A stretch of DNA of 52,687 nt from Nostoc sp. NMS8 (lineage in GTDB: Bacteria; Cyanobacteriota; Cyanobacteriia; Cyanobacteriales; Nostocaceae), in NCBI RefSeq assembly GCF_017115045.1, contig NZ_JABXKK010000102.1, positions 1 through 52,687 on the forward strand, written 5' to 3'. Each line of letters begins with the position of its first letter. Within the stretch, counting starts at the first letter, position 1. Under the pieces are notes generated by a model. It had not been told where the DNA came from and made no database searches. It was given only the letters and a program-made list of their open reading frames with translations. Position numbers and translations under genes: made by a program. Positions 16,796 through 24,102 of the stretch are shown here, one piece after another.

Positions 16796-17764
16796 ATGAA
16801 AAAACAAATTTTAGCAACAGGAATTTTTTTATCTATCTTATTTCCGTTTAAAGTCTCGGCACAAAATTATAGTGATATTTATGTCTTCGGGGACAGCTTC
16901 TCTGATACAGGTAATGTCTTTAATGCCACGAATGGAGCTATTCCCCCAAGTCCCACCTACTTTAATGGACGTTTTTCCAACGGCCCAGTCTGGGTAGAAT
17001 ATCTCGCATCTGATTTAGGGTTAAGTTACAATCCCAAAACTAACTTTGCTTTTGGTGGCGCGACTACGGGAGATCAAAACATTGGACTAGCTAGTTTACC
17101 TGGATTACAACAACAGATCAACAGCTTTACGTCAGCAAATCAATTTGCCAACCCAAATGCCCTTTACATTATTTGGGCTGGTACTAATGATTATATTAAT
17201 TACTTTTTCGGTACAGTTCCCAACCCTACCCAGGCGATCACAAATATATCAGAGGCAGTAAAATCGCTAGCTGATGTGGGTGCTAGAGATATTATGGTAG
17301 TTAATTTACCAAGCCTAGACAGGTTTCCAGTTACAGGTGGCAATACTCAAATTTCCAGCTTATTTAGCACTTTTACATCTGCCCATAACTCCGGCTTGGC
17401 CAACAATCTTAACTTTTTGAACCAGCAACTCAGCCCCGATATAAATATTATTCCTCTTGATGTTAATTCTCTATTCAATAGAATCATTGCCCATCCAGCA
17501 GAATTCGGATTCACGAATGTGATTGACTCTTGTGTTGGAGATTTGTCAGTGATACCTATAAATATTTCCACACAGCCAGTTACCTGTACTCCAGATAAAT
17601 TTTTATTCTGGGATCAAATTCATCCAACAACAACTACTCATAAGCTAATTGGAGACTTAGCATTTTCAGTACTAAATAAATCGTCTGTACCTGAACCTTC
17701 TGTTCTATTGGGGTTATTGGCATTAGGTACTTTAAGTGCAATTTCGTCAATAAGATATAGATAG
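16796..17764 (+). CDS. Secreted GDSL/SGNH lipase-like hydrolase with PEP-CTERM tail
   Basis: The 322-residue protein has a signal peptide (cleavage likely after VSA, residue 22) and the SGNH blocks: FGDSFSDTGN with Ser34, a Gly in the FAFGGATTGD segment, WAGTNDY, and D273-QI-H276. It should be an extracellular or periplasmic esterase/lipase. The C-terminus is VPEPSVLLGLLALGTL followed by a basic end, a PEP-CTERM sorting signal recognised by exosortase-type systems. It follows the KAS III-like gene by 153 bp on the same strand, so it may or may not belong to that unit. Confidence 0.88.
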   Translation: MKKQILATGIFLSILFPFKVSAQNYSDIYVFGDSFSDTGNVFNATNGAIPPSPTYFNGRFSNGPVWVEYLASDLGLSYNPKTNFAFGGATTGDQNIGLASLPGLQQQINSFTSANQFANPNALYIIWAGTNDYINYFFGTVPNPTQAITNISEAVKSLADVGARDIMVVNLPSLDRFPVTGGNTQISSLFSTFTSAHNSGLANNLNFLNQQLSPDINIIPLDVNSLFNRIIAHPAEFGFTNVIDSCVGDLSVIPINISTQPVTCTPDKFLFWDQIHPTTTTHKLIGDLAFSVLNKSSVPEPSVLLGLLALGTLSAISSIRYR

Positions 17765-17806
17765 CAATTTAGAAAACACCATTTCAGACTGCTACTTCAT
17801 TTTTAT

Positions 17807-20800
17807 TCATAATTCAATAGCTCCTAAAATTTTTAGCGTAGATTTCTGAGCTTCAGTCAAACCGAATATACCAGTAATATTCATGCCCTCATAGGGACTT
17901 TCGCTTTTGAGAGTTTGCAAGCATTTAGCTGTTTTGATATCCCAAAGCTTAATAGTCTCATCTTCACTACAACTGGCTACAATTTGACCATTGTAACTAG
18001 AAACAACTGACCAGACCCACCTAGTATGTCCTTGTAAAGTTCTAAGGCATTCACCTGTGCTGACATCCCACAGCTTTACTGTTTGATCGCCACTGCTACT
18101 AGCAAGCATTTCCCCATCTGGACTAAAGGCAACTGAGTATATGCAGTTGGTATGTCCTTGTAAAGTTTTAAGACATTCACCTGTGCTAACATCCCACAGC
18201 TTGATCGTTTGGTCTCCACTACCACTAGCAACTATGCGACCATTTAGACCGAAAGCAACTGCCCAAACCCAGTCAGTATGACCCTCAAAAGTTTTGAAGC
18301 ATTGACCAGTGTTGACATCCCACAGCTTTATTGTTTGGTCATGACAACCACTAGCTAGAACACCACTGTTAGAACTAAAGGAAATAGACCATATTCTACC
18401 ACTATGACCCTGGAGAGTTTTGAGGCATTGACCAGTGCCGACATCCCACAACTTCACAGTTTGGTCATCACTGCCACTTGCAAGAATATGGCCATCGGGA
18501 CTGAAGGCAACTGATGTAATTCTGTTACTATGCTCTTGCAAAATTTTGAGACATTTACCAGCGATCGCATCCCATAATCTTACAGTTTGATCCTCACTGC
18601 CACTTGCAATAATATGATTATCAGGATTAAATGCAACTGATGTAACCCGATTACTATGTCCTCGCAGAGTTTTGATACACTGACCAGTAGTAGTATCCCA
18701 GAGCTTCACTGTTTGGTCATTACTGCCACTAACAAGAATCTTACCGTCCAGATTGAAAGCGACTGACCACACGCCATTGTTATAACCCTGTAAAGTTTTA
18801 ATGCAACGACCACTGTTAATATCCCATAGCTTAACTGTGTGGTCATCACTGCTACTAGCAAGAATATTACCATCTGGACTAAAGCTTACTGACCATATCC
18901 GATTACTATGTCCCCGTAGAGTTTTAAGGCATTTACCACTGCTAATATCCCACAGCTTTATTGTGCGATCGTCACTGCCACTAGCAAATATTTGACCATC
19001 TGAGCTAAAGGCAACTGAGTTTATTAAATTCGTGTGTTCTTGCAAGGTTTGAAGACATTTGCCAGTGCTAACATCCCACACTTTTATAGTTTGGTCATGA
19101 CAACCACTGATTATAATGTGACTATTAGGACTGAAAGCAATTGAATATACCTGACGCGTGTGTTCTTGCAATGTTTGCAGGCATTGTCCAGTGCTAACAT
19201 CCCAAACCTTTATCGTTTGGTCTTCACTGCTAGAAGCAAGCAACTGACTATCTACGCTAAAGGCGACTGACTGAATTCCACCAGTATGACCTTGCAGCGT
19301 CCGCAGGCAGCTTTGAATGTTGATATCCCATAGCTTTATTGTTTGGTCTTCACTGCCACTGACTAATATTCTACTATCCGCACTAAAGGCGACCGATTTA
19401 ACTCCAGCATTATGACCCTGCAAAGTTTTAAGACATTGACCAGTGCTGGTATCCCATAGCTTCACTGTTTGGTCGTTGCTACCACTGGCAAGAATTTGAC
19501 CATCGTGACTAAAAGCAACCGACCAAACCCAACCAGTATGACCTTCACAAGTGAGAAGTTGTTGACCATCGACAACATCATACAAGCGAATTTCTCCATT
19601 GGTATCACCCGTAGCTAAAAGCTTTCCACTAGGGCTAAAGGTTACTGAAAAAACACCACCGAAGGTTTCTACAAAAACAGACTTAGCTAAATTTGCGTGT
19701 GCAAAATTTACGTTGTGCAAATTTATATTCCGCATGTCTGCTTGTAAAACAGTTAAATTAGAAAAATCATAGTTACTTAGATCGGTCTGCATCTGACAAA
19801 GCAGATTGAAAATATTGCCCCCTGTATACCCTGGTTCTAGTGGCGATGTTTCTCTTAAATTTATTAAAATTTGAGTTAAGTGATTTTCGATATTTCTTTT
19901 GCTTCTTAAAGCAGTAATCAGCCCATTTATAACTGGTTTGATTATGAGACGAACTTGAGTATCTTTAACATAGTCTTTACCTGTTGCCTTCATCAGAGCA
20001 TGACGCCTGAATAAATCAATATTCTGAGTGACAATCTCTCCATATAGTTCTTCTATCAAGCGATTAGTAACATACTCCATAACCACAGGCTGGAGCGTAA
20101 AAAGCGATCCAGTTTTTTCTGTGAGTATAGGCGTAGTCTTCTCGATTAGCGATCGCCTTCCTAAAGATTCTACAGCCTCTAGTAATTTAGCCTGGGGTAT
20201 TGGTGATATAATGTCCTCTCGCAATTCTGACAGTGTAATTGACTCTCGATTAATCGCTAGCCAGTACATTATGTCCTTTTCTAAATCTGACAAACGCTCA
20301 AATTGCTGCTCTAAAATATCGCGAATTTCGCCAAAAACAGCCGTCTCTTGCTGCAAAAAGTCTGTCATATTACCATCAAAGATATCTTTAATGGTTGTAG
20401 CAACTATCTTTAGGGCTAATGGATTGCCTGCATAACGTTCAATTATGACTTTCCATTCATCCTCTGCTGCCGATAGCCCTTTGAGTTTTAAGATTTCTTG
20501 TCCTTCTGCTACCTTTAAGCCACTCAGTAGTAGTGAGCGAACAGGTAGTGCTTGTCCTTCTAGCAATGCTACTTCTTTAGGTTTTTCACGACTAGTGAGC
20601 ATTAAGCAGCTTTGATGAGTTGCTTCTCCTACGCGTCTTAAAAGCTCACCATATTCCTCATATCCTTCAGGGTAAAGTCCGGCGCGGCTACCACTGCGGA
20701 GAATTGACTCTGCATTATCAAGGATCACTAAACAGCGATGATTTTGTAGATAATAGAGTATTCGTGATACGCGATCGCTAAAGCTTTCTGGTAAATTACC

Positions 20801-21349
20801 TTCTGTTTCCTGCTCGTCAGATAGAAATTGGATTAGATTACCTAGAATAATTTTAACAGGTGGAGCTTCTCGTAGCGATCGCCAAATCACATACTCAAAG
20901 TTGTCCTGAATCTGTTGAGCAAGCTTTACAGACAATGCCGTTTTCCCCATGCCTCCTATTCCCAAGAGTGCGACCAATTGACACTGTTCATTGAGAATCC
21001 ACTCTTCTAACGTAGTAAGTTCTTCTCTACGTCCATAAAAAACTGAGTTAAATATGGCTTCTCCCCAATCTAGACGAGTATTTGAGCTTAAATAGTCACT
21101 TTTATCTATTTTTAATTGAAAAGCTGAAAACAGCTTTTCAATAGTCTGTTTATCAACTCCTCCTTCCCGATTCAATACTTTCGAGATGGTAGCGGAATAT
21201 AATCCAGAGCGTACACTGATATCTTCTAGAGTGTACCTGTTTCCAAAATTTTCTTTTGCTTCTGACTGATGCTTTGCCTCCTTAATTTTTTGTAACCCCT
21301 TAGTAGTAAGTGCAACGCCACGCTTACGTCTCCAATTTTTTAAAGTCAT
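17807..21349 (-). CDS. STAND protein: HTH, NB-ARC ATPase, pentapeptide-like segment, 14 WD40 repeats
   Basis: The 1180-residue protein has four parts. Residues about 38-82 resemble an XRE-type helix-turn-helix (YTLEDISVRSGLYSATISKV). Residues about 105-450 are an NB-ARC NTPase with Walker A GIGGMGKTA (130-138), Walker B LVILDN (Asp211), a TSREKP sensor and a GNPLAL motif. A short pentapeptide-like stretch (NINLHNVNFAHANLAKSVF) precedes 14 WD40 units, enough for two seven-bladed propellers, from about residue 565 on. Such proteins act as ligand-triggered oligomerising switches. The HTH in place of an effector suggests DNA binding or a protein adaptor. It is transcribed alone, with long AT-rich flanks. 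Confidence 0.9.
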   Translation of the reverse strand: MTLKNWRRKRGVALTTKGLQKIKEAKHQSEAKENFGNRYTLEDISVRSGLYSATISKVLNREGGVDKQTIEKLFSAFQLKIDKSDYLSSNTRLDWGEAIFNSVFYGRREELTTLEEWILNEQCQLVALLGIGGMGKTALSVKLAQQIQDNFEYVIWRSLREAPPVKIILGNLIQFLSDEQETEGNLPESFSDRVSRILYYLQNHRCLVILDNAESILRSGSRAGLYPEGYEEYGELLRRVGEATHQSCLMLTSREKPKEVALLEGQALPVRSLLLSGLKVAEGQEILKLKGLSAAEDEWKVIIERYAGNPLALKIVATTIKDIFDGNMTDFLQQETAVFGEIRDILEQQFERLSDLEKDIMYWLAINRESITLSELREDIISPIPQAKLLEAVESLGRRSLIEKTTPILTEKTGSLFTLQPVVMEYVTNRLIEELYGEIVTQNIDLFRRHALMKATGKDYVKDTQVRLIIKPVINGLITALRSKRNIENHLTQILINLRETSPLEPGYTGGNIFNLLCQMQTDLSNYDFSNLTVLQADMRNINLHNVNFAHANLAKSVFVETFGGVFSVTFSPSGKLLATGDTNGEIRLYDVVDGQQLLTCEGHTGWVWSVAFSHDGQILASGSNDQTVKLWDTSTGQCLKTLQGHNAGVKSVAFSADSRILVSGSEDQTIKLWDINIQSCLRTLQGHTGGIQSVAFSVDSQLLASSSEDQTIKVWDVSTGQCLQTLQEHTRQVYSIAFSPNSHIIISGCHDQTIKVWDVSTGKCLQTLQEHTNLINSVAFSSDGQIFASGSDDRTIKLWDISSGKCLKTLRGHSNRIWSVSFSPDGNILASSSDDHTVKLWDINSGRCIKTLQGYNNGVWSVAFNLDGKILVSGSNDQTVKLWDTTTGQCIKTLRGHSNRVTSVAFNPDNHIIASGSEDQTVRLWDAIAGKCLKILQEHSNRITSVAFSPDGHILASGSDDQTVKLWDVGTGQCLKTLQGHSGRIWSISFSSNSGVLASGCHDQTIKLWDVNTGQCFKTFEGHTDWVWAVAFGLNGRIVASGSGDQTIKLWDVSTGECLKTLQGHTNCIYSVAFSPDGEMLASSSGDQTVKLWDVSTGECLRTLQGHTRWVWSVVSSYNGQIVASCSEDETIKLWDIKTAKCLQTLKSESPYEGMNITGIFGLTEAQKSTLKILGAIEL
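17900..19660 (-). repeat. Tandem 126-bp repeats encoding 14 WD40 blades
   Basis: Near-identical 42-codon units, each ending in a DQT(V/I)KLWD-type motif, repeat 14 times. Adjacent units are highly alike at DNA level, indicating recent amplification or homogenisation and a liability for unequal recombination. Confidence 0.9.
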
Positions 21350-21806
21350 GTATTAACTCACTGTTCGCCTAATCACCTTTAATTAAAAGGAATTATCTAA
21401 TCTAATAGGTTGCTATAGATATGAGTTCAGGAGTGCCTCGGCTTAAAGTAACCCCATAGATTTATCTATGGGATTAAAGTAAGGACGCATTAAATATACC
21501 CTACGCATCTCGAAGTAAATATCCCTTTGTTTTTCCATACCGCATACAGTTGCTCTCAGACATGAGTGTGCTGTTTCAGTGATAGCTTTCTCAGTAGGGG
21601 GTAAATCCTATAAGTGATTTACTCCTTCTGCGTCCTGCCTCATTTAATACGTGTAACAGTACCTATTTATACCCTTGATTTTAAGTAATATGTTTGAGGC
21701 GTAAAGCTTAAGTTCAATATCAAAATCTCGATTTTCACTGGTAAAGAGAGTTTGTAATTGGCAATCTTGGTAAGGAAAGTTTGTATATATCTAGCCTATC
21801 AATCTA
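21350..21806. other. 457-bp spacer with hairpins
   Basis: No gene was seen. The spacer contains a 9-bp stem with a 2-base loop (21453-21472, CCCATAGAT/ATCTATGGG), a second inverted repeat around GTAAATC/GATTTAC (21608-21632) and an 18-base sequence, AGTGCCTCGGCTTAAAGT (21432-21449), that recurs exactly at 40646-40663. It presumably holds the promoter of the STAND gene. Confidence 0.5.
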
Positions 21807-21986
21807 ATGAATAAAGCTACTGCACTTAAATTTCCCCATTTGGCAACCTCTAATAAAAAAAGGGCGCTGAAGCGAATTACCTTGAACTTGGCATCAGATG
21901 AAGCCCAAAATCTTGAAAAGTATTGTGAACAAACAGGTAAATCAGCAATAGATGTGATTCGGGAACTAATTCAAGCCTTGCCCTGA
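21807..21986 (+). CDS. Small ribbon-helix-helix-like protein (59 aa)
   Basis: This short open frame encodes a basic N-terminal arm followed by KRITLNLASDEAQNLEKYC and a helix of the form GKSAIDVIRELIQAL. A beta strand, an S/D-E helix start and a second helix after a G-x-S turn match the ribbon-helix-helix (CopG/Arc-like) pattern found in small DNA-binding repressors and antitoxins. It would bind DNA as a dimer. No toxin gene is adjacent. The neighbours are the divergent STAND gene 457 bp away and a long empty spacer downstream. I see no strong ribosome binding site. Confidence 0.6.
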   Translation: MNKATALKFPHLATSNKKRALKRITLNLASDEAQNLEKYCEQTGKSAIDVIRELIQALP

Positions 21987-22996
21987 ATTTTCACAGCCTT
22001 GTCTGAAAAGTTCTTCACTCCTCACTGTGCAACTCAATCATAGTTATCATATCATCTTGTTTTCGGCGTGCTGCGATCGTTGACGGCGATCGCAGCACAC
22101 TTCACTAAATTTTTACGTACCTCTCAATCATCACAAAAAATTACCACCTCTTAATTTAACACCTACAATTCAACCAAATTCTCATGCTTATATCTTGAGA
22201 ATGAACCAAACTGTAAGGCTCACAAATGTGCTTTTATTTCGTCAGTGCCAAAGCTGGAATCACATCCGTTGCTGGTTTACTTGTTTGTTCACAATCACAA
22301 AGTCGCCGATGTTCACAACAAGGGTAAGGGAATTTAAATGCGCTTGGCAAAAAATATAATTTCTAAAAATATCTGTATTTTATAATATAATTTTATCATT
22401 TTAATTGTAGTTTTAGAGGTAAATATTATTAAATAAATATCAATCTTTATACTATTTAATTAAATATATGCAATCTAAAATTTGACACCTACAAATATAA
22501 TTTTAAACGCGTTTTACTCACCTTAATAGCTCAGATTATATTGACATAATACCTAGTTATATCATTCTGATTAGATTCATAGTTAAAGCTTAATTGCAAT
22601 CAATCTAGAATTAACAATTTTGAAGAAAGCCTTAACCTAAATTTGTACTAATTTTAACTAAACCTTTGCTTAGGCTGTATGCCTTAGGTAAGAAGATTGT
22701 GTAGTAACTATGGTAAAACACTATATTCCTATCGGATATTAGATGTATTGCTGCCATTAACCCAAAGCTAGCAATCAAATTGGAGGTTTTTACGAGTTAC
22801 TGTTGAATGCATTAAGGATTGCAGATTCATGAAACTGCAACTCCAATTACATATACTCTGAGCCAAATTAACTGGAGCGTAGACATATAAGAAGCACAGA
22901 TGATGCTTGCATAGCAGAAAACTAGGTGTCTACGCCCATAGGATGACATTTGCATATTTTTTGTGGAGTTTTCTCAACTATTCTTGAGGAGTACAA
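21987..22996. other. 1-kb AT-rich spacer before the hydroxylase-like gene
   Basis: No supported gene was found. The spacer includes a HIP1-bearing hairpin (22068-22098: 12-bp arms GTGCTGCGATCG and CGATCGCAGCAC). Two short open frames (22201-22359 and a 33-codon frame at 22226) lack family resemblance. The 3' part is AT-rich and ends with GAGGAG before the next start. A long 5' leader or a small RNA is possible but not shown. Confidence 0.45.
22068..22098. repeat. HIP1-containing 12-bp inverted repeat
   Basis: GTGCTGCGATCG pairs perfectly with CGATCGCAGCAC across a 7-base loop. There is no following T-run, so a terminator function is unlikely. Confidence 0.6.
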
Positions 22997-23497
22997 ATGC
23001 TTGAGGCTATCGCTGTTGCTTGGTTATTACTGTTTTTTGGCGATTTTCTATCTACATTTTTTTACCACGTACCCGAGCATGTTTTTGGTAGCCTTCATTT
23101 AAAAACGCACCACTCCTGGAAGAAGGACTTCCGTCACTACGCTATTTTAACTTTTAATCCCCAGGTTCTTTTAGATGGTATCTTGGGAGCTTTGCCTTAT
23201 GTACTCATAGCAGTAGTCTTGTGGTCTTTATCTCCCATTGGCGTGATTTCTGGATTACTGTTTGGTCAGTTTCATGTATGGTGGAGACACATAAGTGTAT
23301 TGGGTTGGCAAACTTCAAAGCCGATAAATATTTTATGCCAAATTCTATTTATTACTACTCCTGAGAGGCACTGGTTACATCATCACAAAACTAACTTAGG
23401 TTTCGGTGATATTTTCACCTTTTTTGAACAACCTGCACAAATGTGGCTACGCTGGCTGCGATTGCTCAGACTTCGTTTTCGCGACTCTCGGATTTAA
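22997..23497 (+). CDS. Short membrane fatty-acid-hydroxylase/sterol-desaturase-like protein
   Basis: The 166-residue membrane protein carries His clusters typical of non-heme di-iron hydroxylases and desaturases: H24VPEH28, H34LKTHH39, H93/H98 and H125WLHHH130. Two or three hydrophobic segments (residues 1-22, 62-90, 110-121) would anchor it. The family hydroxylates or desaturates lipids and carotenoids; the substrate is unknown. It is shorter than usual sterol desaturases (often above 220 residues), being closer in size to CrtZ-type hydroxylases. A GAGGAG ribosome binding site lies just upstream. A very strong palindromic terminator follows it. Confidence 0.75.
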   Translation: MLEAIAVAWLLLFFGDFLSTFFYHVPEHVFGSLHLKTHHSWKKDFRHYAILTFNPQVLLDGILGALPYVLIAVVLWSLSPIGVISGLLFGQFHVWWRHISVLGWQTSKPINILCQILFITTPERHWLHHHKTNLGFGDIFTFFEQPAQMWLRWLRLLRLRFRDSRI

Positions 23498-23531
23498 CTG
23501 AAACTCTTGCTTATCTAAATACTTTTTAAAT

Positions 23532-23569
23532 GTAAAAAAAGAAGCTGCGATCGCAGCTTCTTTTTTTAC
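23532..23569. terminator. Perfect 38-bp palindromic terminator centred on HIP1
   Basis: The sequence is fully self-complementary over 38 bp: an A-run, GAAGCTGC-GATC-GCAGCTTC with GCGATCGC at its exact centre, then a T-run. The A and T runs on both sides allow termination in both directions. It lies 35 bp after the hydroxylase-like gene. Confidence 0.85.
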
Positions 23570-24102
23570 GCTAAATGAGATTATTTCACTCTCACAAATC
23601 GGCTTACCTACATACTCAAAAAAGCTAATTCCCAATTTCCAAGTAGTAGCAACAAGAGATATTAATTAACCATAGATTAAAGTCTATGCTTTTCTCTAAT
23701 TATAAAACATTTATTTATAGATTTTCGAGATTTTATCAAACAGTAAGCGAGTGACAAGGGCGCAAGAATGCCTCTGACAGTGAGTTTAAAGGTATTTGCT
23801 ACCGCTCAACTTCGCTGTTATATCGCTAATGTTTTTGGGAAAACTAGTCTTAATTAGTAAATTATTATATTCCTAGATTTTTATGACAATTCCTCTCTTT
23901 TCTGGAGATGCTGGGCCTAGTTTGGTTATCCGTTCGCGGAGCGTCCCGCAGGGAAGGGGTACAGATAGCTACGGTGAAGAAGGCAGGAGACAGGATGGCG
24001 CAGCGGTAGTGAGTCGTCTGCCTCCTGCCTTTGTTGATAAAATTAATCACCCAGTTTCCTTGATTAGCGAAAATTTGCAACCTGCTCTTGATGAGGTGTT
24101 TC
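23570..24102. other. 533-bp spacer before the sensor kinase operon
   Basis: An open frame at 23883-24116 is not convincing because it reads through a common Nostoc spacer repeat (GCGGAGCGTCCCGCAGGGAA, about 23937-23956) and an imperfect GGCAGGAG...CTCCTGCC hairpin (23981-24031). No other gene was seen. The promoter of the kinase operon should lie here. Confidence 0.5.

Noticed and set aside
18801..18995. Plus-strand open frames opposite the WD40 gene
   Set aside because: They are periodic antisense shadows of the repeat codons.
17900..19660. Regular repeats resembling a CRISPR array or minisatellite
   Set aside because: The period is 126 bp, in frame, and each unit is a WD40 blade with no unique spacers.
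22201..22359. 52-codon open frame in the 1-kb spacer
   Set aside because: It has no ribosome binding site and a composition unlike the neighbouring proteins, and a second overlapping frame is equally open, so neither is supported.
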